This document shows, one piece after another, positions 1-7,937 of a DNA stretch of 64,000 bases (the first letter of the stretch is position 1; every line of letters begins with the position of its first letter). The notes beneath the pieces are model-generated. The model saw only the letters and a list, made by a program, of their open reading frames with translations. It was not told where the DNA came from and made no database searches. A program made the position numbers and the translations under genes. This DNA comes from Firmicutes bacterium UBA6806. GTDB taxonomy: Bacteria; Bacillota; Clostridia; Peptostreptococcales; Acidaminobacteraceae. The stretch is from NCBI GenBank assembly GCA_002452745.1, contig DKFC01000068.1:48924-112923 (forward strand), given 5' to 3'.

Positions 1-513
1 CTCTAATCTGCCAATTAGAATCTGTACGCTCTGGAAAGGTTCAAATCCAGATTGTTCAAAATGAATTAAAAGAGATAGGTGACGATCCTCCGGAACAAAG
101 ACATATTGAGTCAGAGAGAGCTGATTTCCGATAATCCGACTCGTTCCCTTTTGCAAAACACCATTGACATATAGTTCAAATGACTCTGAAAAGGCTTGAT
201 TGACAATTACCACAGGTTTGCCCACTGCATCCTCTGGAATATTCAAATCCCTATGAAGTGTTCCCCTAATGCCGCTAGCCCCTTTAATATGGCTTAAATC
301 AATTTGACGAACATTGTCTTCATCTCTCCATACAGTCAATTTATCCGGTGCAATCCACAAGTCTTCAACGAGCTGCCAGCTATCATTTACCTTTGTAAGG
401 CTCAGCGTGTTGAAATCAACCTCTTTTATCTGCTCAGCACTGAATGCCATTCCAACAGCAAGACATGCTATTATACTAAATATCCATAAACTCTTTAAAG
501 CAAAGCGCTTCAT
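1..513 (-). CDS. Partial gene: N-terminus of a secreted or membrane sensor protein
   Basis: An open frame of 171 codons reads leftward from an ATG at 511-513 and runs off the window edge without a stop. A GGGGAG ribosome binding site lies just upstream. Residues 1-26 form a signal peptide (MKRF, then a hydrophobic stretch ending near FSAEQ). The rest, which includes an LHRDLNIPEDA-type segment and a beta-rich region around residues 85-170, resembles the jelly-roll extracellular sensing domain (7TMR-DISMED2-like) that precedes seven-helix membrane regions in diguanylate cyclases and histidine kinases. The output domain would lie outside the window, so the final function cannot be stated. Only the exported N-terminus is certain; the family assignment is tentative. 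Confidence 0.6.
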   Translation of the reverse strand, partial: MKRFALKSLWIFSIIACLAVGMAFSAEQIKEVDFNTLSLTKVNDSWQLVEDLWIAPDKLTVWRDEDNVRQIDLSHIKGASGIRGTLHRDLNIPEDAVGKPVVIVNQAFSESFELYVNGVLQKGTSRIIGNQLSLTQYVFVPEDRHLSLLIHFEQSGFEPFQSVQILIGRLE

Positions 514-635
514 CTGTGCGTTCTCCCCAACCTTAATACCATTATTTTACTACAAAAGAGACTCTACTTAAACCCTGTAATCCACTGTTCTTTTAAACCA
601 GTTTTTCCCTCTTGATAAGACGTCTTCTTTGCGCT

Positions 636-1115
636 TTAAGTTAGATTCATCCTCAAAATATGCTGAGGGCCAGCGTTTCCGCCGTGATATAGGTCTCCAT
701 CATCTTGAAAACCACATTTTACATACAACTGATAAGCCAATTTATTTTTGCAATTCACCGTCAAAACCACACTGGTTCTATGTGGATAGTTTGTGCTTAC
801 ATATGCTTTTAATTCTTTTAATACGAGGCTGCCAATTCCCATTCCCTGATATCTTCTATCAATAAAGAAAGCTCTGAACCCCAAGTCTTTTTCATCTGCA
901 AACTCATATCTTTCGCCATATAATTCATCAAGATTAAAAAACCCCACTGCTTTCTCTTCACGGCAAATTACCTGATAACACCAACCTTCCATCTGATGTT
1001 CCAACAACGCCTCCACCGTTCCCACGTATGGCAGTTGGTCGTCCGTCACGGCGAGGTTTCGCAATTGGCTATCCCAACTACTGTCATATGGTAAAATCTC
1101 AATTTTCTCACTCAC
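636..1115 (-). CDS. GNAT-family N-acetyltransferase
   Basis: 159-residue protein of GNAT size. The acetyl-CoA pyrophosphate-binding motif is visible near residues 87-96 (RRYQGMGIGS, matching R/QxxGxG/A), followed by the usual C-terminal NKLAYQLYVKCGF segment (N-x-x-A-x-x-x-Y-x-x-x-G-F). The substrate cannot be read from the sequence. It starts with GTG at 1113-1115, behind AAAGGAG at good spacing, and follows the HAD phosphatase gene by about 24 bases, so the two are probably co-transcribed. An aminoglycoside- or amine-modifying role is possible but unsupported. Confidence 0.85.
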   Translation of the reverse strand: MSEKIEILPYDSSWDSQLRNLAVTDDQLPYVGTVEALLEHQMEGWCYQVICREEKAVGFFNLDELYGERYEFADEKDLGFRAFFIDRRYQGMGIGSLVLKELKAYVSTNYPHRTSVVLTVNCKNKLAYQLYVKCGFQDDGDLYHGGNAGPQHILRMNLT

Positions 1116-1139
1116 TCTATCACTCCTTTCACTGATTAT

Positions 1140-1661
1140 TTATTTAGTAACCGCCTCCTGCTCCTCTAAATGATTTGCGACTTCTAAGATTGATTCATAT
1201 GCCGCCTTAAAATCACCACCATTTAATCCGAAGAATGGGATACCTATCCTACTTGCCAATTCCATATCCGTCACGGAATCACCAATTAGAATCGACTTGC
1301 CAATCTCTATGTCATCATACTTCTCTAAACTATCCCAAATCATTCCAGTTTTAGGCTTTTTGCACTCACATAAATCCGCATCTGTATGTGGGCAATAAAA
1401 AGCGTCTAAAATTTCGACATCATGGTTTCTTAAGCACTTTACCAACTGAGAATGAAACTTTAAATACTGTTCCGTAGTGATTATTCCCTCACTTATTATG
1501 TACTGATTTGTGACGATTATGATTTCATAACCAAGGGATTTCAGCTTAGAAATGCCATTTATGGCATCCTTTAAAATTTCCGGAGACTCAATCTCCTTCC
1601 AGTCATCATCAGGATAATCTCTGTTGATGGTTCCATCTCGATCCAGATAGGCTATTTTCAT
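1140..1661 (-). CDS. HAD-superfamily phosphatase, histidinol-phosphatase/GmhB type
   Basis: 173-residue HAD hydrolase. Motif I is YLDRDGTIN (nucleophile Asp7, acid/base Asp9), motif II is the VTNQ segment near residue 50, and motif IV is IGDSVTDMELA near residue 142. Between them is a C-x-H-x6-C-x-C cluster (CPHTDADLCEC) followed by KKPKTGM, which matches the zinc loop of the HisB-N/GmhB branch that dephosphorylates histidinol phosphate or heptose bisphosphates. No heptose or histidine genes adjoin it, so the substrate is open. It starts at an ATG behind GAGGGGGG and lies between two GNAT genes on the same strand. Confidence 0.85.
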   Translation of the reverse strand: MKIAYLDRDGTINRDYPDDDWKEIESPEILKDAINGISKLKSLGYEIIIVTNQYIISEGIITTEQYLKFHSQLVKCLRNHDVEILDAFYCPHTDADLCECKKPKTGMIWDSLEKYDDIEIGKSILIGDSVTDMELASRIGIPFFGLNGGDFKAAYESILEVANHLEEQEAVTK

Positions 1662-1713
1662 ATGCCCCCCTCAATCAATTTTGAGGTTTTCGGTTCTATT
1701 GAGAGATTACATA

Positions 1714-2163
1714 TCATTTGTCTTCCCCTATTGCCTTACACATCATTATCATATCCGCCTCTATTGAAAATCCGTTCTTTTCATAAAATTTCTCCGTCAA
1801 CTCGCCTCTCATTGTAAAAAGTGAAATTGACTTTACGTCCATTTTAACAAGTGATTGTTCAAGCGCCTCCATTAATTTGCCACCGGTTCCGCGTTGCTTT
1901 ATCTCCTGCTTTACAAATATTTCTTTCAAATTATACATGTTCCCCTCATACCACTGCTCTAGATTTCCAAAAACAGCTCCGATGATTTCATCCCCCTCAG
2001 CGGCAACTAGTCCATAAAAATTGGGCGTCTCATATATATCTTTTAGCCGCTTGTACGAAGACTCACTGTCCCAACGGTCATTCCAAGGCTCCGCATTGAA
2101 TGTATCTATGTAAATTAATGAACACGCTTTGAGGTGCAATTCTTTCATTTTTTCAATTTTCAT
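1714..2163 (-). CDS. GNAT-family N-acetyltransferase
   Basis: 149 residues. The GNAT core includes an IGAVFGNLEQWY strand-turn, a VKQEIKQRGTGGKLM cofactor loop around residues 84-98 (Q-x-x-G-x-G) and a C-terminal TEKFYEKNGF segment. The acceptor is unknown. It is the first gene of a probable three-gene leftward unit (this gene, the HAD phosphatase, and a second GNAT). It is divergent from the chemoreceptor gene, with which it shares an intergenic region of about 190 bases. Confidence 0.85.
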   Translation of the reverse strand: MKIEKMKELHLKACSLIYIDTFNAEPWNDRWDSESSYKRLKDIYETPNFYGLVAAEGDEIIGAVFGNLEQWYEGNMYNLKEIFVKQEIKQRGTGGKLMEALEQSLVKMDVKSISLFTMRGELTEKFYEKNGFSIEADMIMMCKAIGEDK

Positions 2164-2234
2164 TTACTTACACTTCCTTTTTTTATTTATTTTAACATAG
2201 AACATAAATATTTTAGTTTTAATTCTTATAATAT

Positions 2235-2264
2235 TTGATTTATATCAAAACAATTTGTTATAAT
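2235..2264 (+). promoter_or_regulatory. Promoter of the H-NOX chemoreceptor with an FNR-like box over the -35
   Basis: A -10 hexamer TATAAT (2259-2264) has an 18-base spacer to TTGATT (2235-2240). The -35 is the left half of TTGATTTATATCAA (2235-2248), an exact match to the TTGAT-N4-ATCAA consensus of FNR/CRP-family regulators. The promoter is about 90 bases upstream of the gene start. The motif is read directly; its use by a regulator is inferred. Confidence 0.55.
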
Positions 2265-2352
2265 TGTAATGGTTACAGAGCATTGATGGATTTATTAATT
2301 CAATTTGGGGTATCCTAACATTAATATAGGTATTATTAAAGGATGGTGCAAT

Positions 2353-4167
2353 ATGAAAGGTACTGTTGTAAATATTTGGCTCAATACGATTGCAAAGATG
2401 TACGGCGAAAATCACCGAAACGAAATTATGAAAAGTGAAGGATGGAATCCTTCGAGATTGATTACCCCGCTTGAAGAAATTGATGACACCAAGGTCTTTT
2501 CACTGATGAACGCCTTTGCTAAAAGTAAGGGCATAAAGACAGAAGATATGTGGAGAAAACTAGGACAAAATAACATTGAGTCATTTCACAACTGGTTCCC
2601 ATCCTACTTTGAAAAAAGTTCTGCTAAGAGCTTTATGATGCTTATGGACAAAGTCCATACACAATTAACTAAGATGATTCCCGGTGCTAAACCACCGAGA
2701 TTAATCCCAGAAGAACTAGATGATAAAAACGTCATCATAACCTATAAATCCAAGCGAGGGCTCGTGGACTACCTCATGGGATTGATTGAAGGCTGTGGCA
2801 GTTTTTTCAACGAGAAGATAGAAGCCAAAATCGTGGATAAATCCGTGGCCTCAGATGGGACACATGTGGTAAAAGTTCACATTGTCTTTGAAAAGGGGAC
2901 TAAGGAAATTCGAAAATATGGGTTTGCCAGGTTTATTTCATTTGTACTGATTAAAAACGTTCCATTTAAAATCAGTATTATTCCATCTGTTTTAACGCTT
3001 ATTTTAATTGGAGTTTTAAATGGATTTGACAACCTCCCACTTTTGATTGCCACACCAATTCTGGTTCTAGCTTCTAGTATCATTATTGGAAATGCAATTG
3101 TAAAGCCTTCTAAAGACCTCGTAGAGGAGATTTCCAAAATCGGTGACTTAAATTTACGCGATGATATTGTCGTGGTCACGAATGACTATCATGAAGATAT
3201 ATATGATTCCCTAAATCACTCAAAGGACAGACTTCGTGAAGAATTCACATACCTTAAAGGTGGCATGGATGACCTTTACTCGTTCACTGATAAATTTGCC
3301 AAAGTTGCTAAAAATTTAGGCGAAGTCTCCGATTTGATTTCAAAAGCTGTTAACGAAGTGGCCGAAGGTGCGACTCATCAAGCAACTGAAACAGAAAGCT
3401 CTGTGAGCATCTTATCTGATAATATTGAAATTCTCAATAAAATCAGCGATCAAGAACTTGAGGGCAAAGAGAGCTTAGAATCAGCAGTAAGACAAATTGA
3501 AGTCTCGGTTAATGACCTTGAGACAGTTTCTGGCAATTTAAATCAAGTTAAAAACAACTTTGCTGGCGTCAATGCACAGGGAAATGAACTAAGTAAGAGA
3601 ATCGCCACTATTATAGAAATCGTCAGTACGGTTGAAAGCATCGCTGAACAAACCAATCTACTTGCGCTTAACGCTTCTATAGAGGCTGCTCGTGCTGGTG
3701 AAATGGGCAGAGGATTCAGCGTCGTTGCAGAAGAAATTCGAAAACTTGCTGAGGATTCAAAACATGCAGTCAACACAATCAATAGCAGCTTGAACGACTT
3801 CACTCAAGGTGTTAATAGCATGGTTAAGCAAGTCAACGATCAGTTTATCGAGCTTGAAAAGGGAACTCAAACCATGGCCAATGTTGCAGAAGATAGCAAA
3901 GTTGCCTCTTCGAGAATCCATGCCGTATCCTCTTCCATTGCAGATATCTCTTCAAAACTATCAGATGAAACTGCAAAGATAAATAGGGTCTTTGAAAATA
4001 TGCACACACTGGCTGCAATTGCTGAGGAAAACTCTGCGACTTCTCAAGAAATGAGTGCAAATGTGATGAACTTCTCTTCTGAAATCGTTCATCTCTCTGA
4101 CAACATTGATGAACTCGAAGAAGTGGTTAAGTTCCTTCAATCAGAACTCAAACGCTATAAACTATAA
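2353..4167 (+). CDS. Methyl-accepting chemotaxis protein with N-terminal H-NOX (heme) domain
   Basis: 604-residue chemoreceptor that should sense a diatomic gas and signal to CheA. Residues 1-185 are an H-NOX heme domain colinear with the Thermoanaerobacter Tar4 H-NOX: proximal heme ligand His102 (MDKVHTQL), Pro115, and the Y-x-S-x-R heme propionate motif at Tyr131/Ser133/Arg135. The distal residues Trp9, Asn74 and Tyr140 that hydrogen-bond O2 are all present, predicting an O2-binding rather than a NO-only site. Two membrane helices follow (about 204-225 and 228-250), then a cytoplasmic MCP signalling domain with the conserved tip EQTNLLALNASIEAARAG near residue 433. The heme domain is therefore cytoplasmic. 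I chose the ATG at 2353 because AAAGGA precedes it and the H-NOX starts at MKGT; an upstream ATG at 2305 is in frame but has no site and adds non-homologous residues. Confidence 0.95.
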   Translation: MKGTVVNIWLNTIAKMYGENHRNEIMKSEGWNPSRLITPLEEIDDTKVFSLMNAFAKSKGIKTEDMWRKLGQNNIESFHNWFPSYFEKSSAKSFMMLMDKVHTQLTKMIPGAKPPRLIPEELDDKNVIITYKSKRGLVDYLMGLIEGCGSFFNEKIEAKIVDKSVASDGTHVVKVHIVFEKGTKEIRKYGFARFISFVLIKNVPFKISIIPSVLTLILIGVLNGFDNLPLLIATPILVLASSIIIGNAIVKPSKDLVEEISKIGDLNLRDDIVVVTNDYHEDIYDSLNHSKDRLREEFTYLKGGMDDLYSFTDKFAKVAKNLGEVSDLISKAVNEVAEGATHQATETESSVSILSDNIEILNKISDQELEGKESLESAVRQIEVSVNDLETVSGNLNQVKNNFAGVNAQGNELSKRIATIIEIVSTVESIAEQTNLLALNASIEAARAGEMGRGFSVVAEEIRKLAEDSKHAVNTINSSLNDFTQGVNSMVKQVNDQFIELEKGTQTMANVAEDSKVASSRIHAVSSSIADISSKLSDETAKINRVFENMHTLAAIAEENSATSQEMSANVMNFSSEIVHLSDNIDELEEVVKFLQSELKRYKL

Positions 4168-4207
4168 AGAAATTTGCCATTGGCTGTATACTGATTCAAA
4201 AAACATC

Positions 4208-4250
4208 AAAGCCTCAATCCACCATCTATAAGATACTGGATTGAGGCTTT
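4208..4250. terminator. Bidirectional intrinsic terminator
   Basis: Perfect 14-bp arms at 4208-4221 (AAAGCCTCAATCCA) and 4237-4250, with A- and T-rich flanks on both sides. It sits between the convergent chemoreceptor and MATE genes and can serve both. Confidence 0.85.
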
Positions 4251-4279
4251 ATTTCATATTTCGATGAGCTTTGCCATCT

Positions 4280-5698
4280 TCAAACCATCCTAGGATGGTC
4301 ATAAATATTAATCTTATAATAGAAAAAACTGCTGAGTATCAGTCTAATTCCCATGTCGAGCCCAATTGCCAAGAACACCATAAAAATAGGGAAATCCATT
4401 ACATAAGCTGAAAGCAATGCCACGGGAACTCTCACGCCATACAGCCCGATCCCTGCTGTGTACATGGGAATCTTAGTATAGCCTGCACCTCTAAGCGCAC
4501 CTCCGAGAACACCTGCTAAGTTTTGAGGAATTTGCGCAAACCCGCAAATAACCATATAAACCACTGCAATATCAATCAGTGAAGCATCTTGCGTCATCAT
4601 CCCCAATAACTGGGCTGGCAGCAAAACCAAAATCCCGCCACCAATAATCGAAATCATAAAAACGCCAATTGCAACTTCTTTAAAGTAGCGTTTGGCCCTT
4701 TTAACGTCGTTAGCGCCAATAAATCGCCCTATATATGCAGTGGCCGCTATGCCAAATCCCGCAGCTGGCATATATGCAATACTCTCTGCTTGGAGCCCCA
4801 GTTGATAAGCCGCATAGACGTTGTCTCCATATGTCAAAATCGCACGGATTAAGAGAATGGAACTAACTTGCCAGAATAAGGACTCTAGAGCACTTGGTAT
4901 CCCCGTTCTGTAGACACTCGTCATAATTGTCTCAGTGAATTTAAATACGTTTTTGGGATTTAGGCCGTATAGGATTCCGTTTTTTCTAAGTGCCAAGCCA
5001 ATGCCCAGAATGGATGCCAGAAACTGCGAAATCGCCATGGCAATTGCCGCCCCTTCCAGTCCAAGTTTTGGCGCTCCCATTAGTCCGTTCACGAGGACAA
5101 TTCCAAAGGATACGTTTAGAAGGTTCATGACGCCACTGATAATGAGTGGGGTTATCGCATCACCCTTTCCCTGCATCGCCCCTGAAAGAACGATTATTAG
5201 CCCCAGAAAAGGGAGTCCAGAAGCTACAATTCTCAAAATATGACTGCCCACACTTAGCAATTCACCTTTTGCACCAAATACTGTTAACCATGCCTCCGGC
5301 CAAATCCACATGGTCACTGTAAACACAATTGAAATCAAAAAAATTGAAGAGAGAGTCTGTCGAGAAGCCTCGCGAATCTTCACGTGGTCGCCTCTTCCCA
5401 GAGCCTGTGCAATAACAACTTGAACCCCTATGCCGATTCCCTTATAAATTGCCCAGACAATCCCTCTCACTCTTGTGCTCAATCCCATAGCACCTATGGC
5501 AATAAACCCTAGGTTTCCAATTAAGGCCATTGAAATAAAGCCAACTAACATCTCAAAAATATTTGCTGTCATAATGGGAAAAATCATTTTAAAAATTTCT
5601 TTTCGAATCTCCCATTTGGTTTCTTCCTTCTTAATTTCGTTAACCGTCTCCATTTTTATCCATCCGCACTCAGTATAATTTAAAGTCTCATTTTTCAT
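4280..5698 (-). CDS. MATE-family multidrug/toxin exporter
   Basis: 472-residue polytopic protein with about twelve membrane helices, the two-fold six-helix MATE architecture and the NorM/DinF-type N-terminal segment (IFPIMTANIFEMLVGFISMALIGNLG). Such proteins export cationic organic compounds using a Na+ or H+ gradient; the substrate is not predictable here. Two starts are possible: ATG at 5698 behind AGAGAG, or ATG at 5653 behind GGATGG. Helix 1 begins about 40 residues in from the first, so the later start is not excluded. It is monocistronic and convergent with the chemoreceptor. Confidence 0.9.
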   Translation of the reverse strand: MKNETLNYTECGWIKMETVNEIKKEETKWEIRKEIFKMIFPIMTANIFEMLVGFISMALIGNLGFIAIGAMGLSTRVRGIVWAIYKGIGIGVQVVIAQALGRGDHVKIREASRQTLSSIFLISIVFTVTMWIWPEAWLTVFGAKGELLSVGSHILRIVASGLPFLGLIIVLSGAMQGKGDAITPLIISGVMNLLNVSFGIVLVNGLMGAPKLGLEGAAIAMAISQFLASILGIGLALRKNGILYGLNPKNVFKFTETIMTSVYRTGIPSALESLFWQVSSILLIRAILTYGDNVYAAYQLGLQAESIAYMPAAGFGIAATAYIGRFIGANDVKRAKRYFKEVAIGVFMISIIGGGILVLLPAQLLGMMTQDASLIDIAVVYMVICGFAQIPQNLAGVLGGALRGAGYTKIPMYTAGIGLYGVRVPVALLSAYVMDFPIFMVFLAIGLDMGIRLILSSFFYYKINIYDHPRMV

Positions 5699-5795
5699 TA
5701 ATTCGTCTCTCTAAATAATACCTTTTTTTGTACTGAAAGAAAAGCACTTCTGAACTTGTTACAGAAACGTCATTTATAGTTGCTTGATGCCTCTT

Positions 5796-6389
5796 TTATT
5801 TGCTCAAAATTGGAGAAATACGTTTATAGAGCATCATGGTAATTAACGAAATAACCAGTCCTTTAAAAAGGTTAAATGGAACAATGCCATAAAGCACAAG
5901 TGTCATGACGCTGTCGATATTTGGATTCACCGCTTTGCCCATTCCGATGATTAAATCAAGCGGCATGAAGTTTGTATAAAATGGTATCAAAACAAAATAA
6001 TTTGCAAGTGCTCCCATTGCTGCCATAATAACCACACCAACTGCAAGCCCTAAAACTGCACCAACTTTTGTCTTGTGTTTTTTATAAATGTAAGATGCTG
6101 GTACAACCATTGCGATTCCAATAAAGAAGTTTGCAATTTCACCGACGCCCCCTGTGGAGGTTCTGAGCAGGTGAAGAATATTCTTGACCGCTTCAATGGC
6201 AATTCCAGCCATTGGTCCAAGTGCAAATGCGCCAATTAGAGCGGGTAGATCACTTAAATCAATCTTTAAAAATCCTGGAAAGATTGGCACTTGAAGTTCA
6301 ATAAAATAAAGGATAAGTGAAATCACACTCAGCATGGCAATTTTAGTCATCATCCTAACCGACATTCTTTTTCTCGTAGTAGTAGTCAT
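5796..6389 (-). CDS. ribU: Riboflavin ECF transporter substrate-binding (S) component RibU
   Basis: 197-residue integral membrane S component of an energy-coupling-factor transporter for riboflavin uptake. It has about six hydrophobic helices and RibU-type features: the ELQVPIFPGFLKIDLSDLPALIGAFALGP segment (residues about 28-55), then EAVKNILHLL and a GxxAN near mid-protein. The start at 6389 is set by AGGAGGT eight bases upstream. The frame stays open into the riboswitch, but that part is untranslated RNA. The ECF ATPases and T component are not in the window, as is normal for a group II system. The FMN riboswitch upstream independently supports the function. Confidence 0.93.
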   Translation of the reverse strand: MTTTTRKRMSVRMMTKIAMLSVISLILYFIELQVPIFPGFLKIDLSDLPALIGAFALGPMAGIAIEAVKNILHLLRTSTGGVGEIANFFIGIAMVVPASYIYKKHKTKVGAVLGLAVGVVIMAAMGALANYFVLIPFYTNFMPLDLIIGMGKAVNPNIDSVMTLVLYGIVPFNLFKGLVISLITMMLYKRISPILSK

Positions 6390-6439
6390 AATACGACCTC
6401 CTATAATTTTAATAGGTTTTATTATGGCTTTTTGGGTAT

Positions 6440-6469
6440 AAAAAAACCCTAAAGCATGCACTTCAGGGT
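6440..6469 (-). terminator. Transcription attenuator of the FMN riboswitch
   Basis: On the minus strand a short GC-containing hairpin (ACCCTGAAG...CTTTAGGGT) is followed by seven T residues. It lies between the FMN aptamer and ribU, the position expected of the riboswitch expression platform: FMN binding should let the terminator form and switch ribU off. Confidence 0.8.
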
Positions 6470-6490
6470 AATGAATACATTCATAATAAA

Positions 6491-6598
6491 CCTCTTCTTC
6501 CATCCAGACTATACTGTCGGCTCTGGAATCTAACCAGATCAACCTTTCGGCTCGCGGGCTTTACCGCCGGTGGGGACTTACACCCCGCCCTGAAGACT
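6491..6598 (-). ncRNA. FMN riboswitch (RFN element)
   Basis: Read on the minus strand, the conserved RFN blocks occur in order: AGGGCGGGGTG, a CCCCACCGGCGGTA block, AGCCCGCGAGCC, TTGATCTGGTTAGATTCCAG, then GAGCCGACAGTATAGTCTGG and GGATGGAAGAAGA closing P1 with the 5' AGTCTTC. All six helices of the family can be formed. It controls the downstream riboflavin transporter gene through the adjacent terminator. Confidence 0.97.
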
Positions 6599-6643
6599 AT
6601 TATAGATTCAGTATAGCACGGAGCGTTTTTGATGTCAACCCAC

Positions 6644-6709
6644 GACTTTATCCTCTGAAGTTCATGACTTTATCCTCTGAAGTTCATGACTTTATCCTCT
6701 GAAGTTCAT
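6644..6709. repeat. Three tandem copies of a 22-bp unit
   Basis: Three identical consecutive copies of GACTTTATCCTCTGAAGTTCAT at 6644-6665, 6666-6687 and 6688-6709. Short near-matching sequence continues on the left edge. They lie between the riboswitch and the zinc transporter promoter. The rest of the 6599-6924 gap holds the transporter promoter region and nothing else I recognise. Confidence 0.95.
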
Positions 6710-6771
6710 CACTAATCCTACCTATTATTTCATAAATTACAGATTATTTCATAGAAGCCAATTCTCAATTA

Positions 6772-6793
6772 TGGTATACTAATTATCAATTGA
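6772..6793 (+). promoter_or_regulatory. Extended -10 promoter of the zinc transporter operon with adjacent palindrome
   Basis: TGGTATACT at 6772-6780 is an extended -10 element. Directly downstream is the 10-bp perfect palindrome ATCAATTGAT (6783-6792), a plausible operator position. It does not match the Zur or AdcR consensus closely enough to name a regulator. Confidence 0.4.
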
Positions 6794-6924
6794 TTTACAT
6801 AAAAAAGCAGATTGCCACATGTAAGCTCTTAGATATACATAGAAAATTTATTCTATATCATATTCCTGTGTTCTATCCTTTCCTTAATTTTATCGAGACA
6901 CAGAATCATTTAATGGAGGTCTAC

Positions 6925-7917
6925 ATGATTTTAAGCAAACGCACTCTGCCGCTCATCACCATTGCATTTCTGATTTTATTGCTTGTCTCTGGGTGTCAAT
7001 CCACTGATTCAGACTCTGACAAGCTGAAAGTTGCCACAGGTATCTTGCCTATGAAGGCATTTGTGGAACAGATAGGTGGCAATCATGTGGTATGCGAAGC
7101 GTTGATTCCACTGGGGGCAAATCCCCACAATTACCAACCGACACCTAGTTCTATGAAATTTCTCTCAGAGGCAGATTTATATATTTACACAGGTGTTCCA
7201 ACAGAAAACGAAAATATTGTCCCTAAAATCTCAGATTTTAACGACCATATTGGCCTTGTCAATCTTCAGGCTGCACTTGCAAAATCTCATCCGTTCTTAA
7301 TTGGAGATGAACATCACCACGACGAAGACGAAAATCACGACGCTGAGCATGAAGAAGATGTTGACCACAGTCACGATGATGAGACTCTGCTTTACTTCGA
7401 AGCAGTCATGTTGGATTCTACAGATACAATCGGCGCGTATGCTGAATATGACCCTCACACTTGGGTTTCTCCAACTAGAGCAATTACAATGGTCAAAACC
7501 ATCACCGAAGCATTAAAAACCGCCGACCCACAAAATACACAAACCTATGAAAAAAATGCAGCAGCTTTGATTGAAGATTTAGAGTCTTTGGATTCGGAAA
7601 TTAAATCAAAAGTAGAAACCCTTACACAAAAGACATATTTGATTTATCATTCATCATATAATTACTTTGCCTTTGATTATGGTCTTTCCTTCGTCTCTAT
7701 AGAAAACGAGGGAAAATCCCCTACAATACAAGATATCAGGCATGCTATTGATACTGCAAATGAGTATGGGATTCACACCTTGTTTTATCAAAATGAGTTT
7801 TCCGTTGAGCAAGCAAAATCCATTTCTGAGGAGATTGACGGTGACGCTGTTCCGTTAGAACCACTCTCAGAAGATTATTTTGGCTCTATGCAAAAACTCC
7901 TAAAGGCATTGAACTAA
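6925..7917 (+). CDS. Zinc-type ABC transporter substrate-binding lipoprotein (ZnuA/AdcA family)
   Basis: 330-residue cluster A-I metal-binding lipoprotein. It has a signal peptide with lipobox LLVSGC (Cys near residue 23) and the family's N-terminal ATGILPMKAFVEQIGG segment, including the metal-binding His of the GANPHNYQPTP motif. A mid-protein loop rich in His, Asp and Glu (about residues 127-153) is the charged loop diagnostic of zinc rather than manganese family members. The DPHTWVSP and YHSSYNYFAFDYGL segments carry further ligands. The start at 6925 follows GGAGGT; upstream in-frame Met codons overlap that site or lack one. It is the first gene of a three-gene operon with an ATPase and a permease. 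Confidence 0.93.
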   Translation: MILSKRTLPLITIAFLILLLVSGCQSTDSDSDKLKVATGILPMKAFVEQIGGNHVVCEALIPLGANPHNYQPTPSSMKFLSEADLYIYTGVPTENENIVPKISDFNDHIGLVNLQAALAKSHPFLIGDEHHHDEDENHDAEHEEDVDHSHDDETLLYFEAVMLDSTDTIGAYAEYDPHTWVSPTRAITMVKTITEALKTADPQNTQTYEKNAAALIEDLESLDSEIKSKVETLTQKTYLIYHSSYNYFAFDYGLSFVSIENEGKSPTIQDIRHAIDTANEYGIHTLFYQNEFSVEQAKSISEEIDGDAVPLEPLSEDYFGSMQKLLKALN

Positions 7918-7937
7918 AGCAGTTAGAGAGGATTAAC

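Noticed and set aside
6390..6542. Open frame continuing 51 codons upstream of ribU
   Set aside because: It overlaps the FMN aptamer and attenuator. The strong ribosome site is at the inner ATG, so the extension is untranslated RNA.
6783..6792. ATCAATTGAT palindrome as a Zur box
   Set aside because: It is too short and does not match known Zur or AdcR consensus sequences. Kept only as part of the promoter note.
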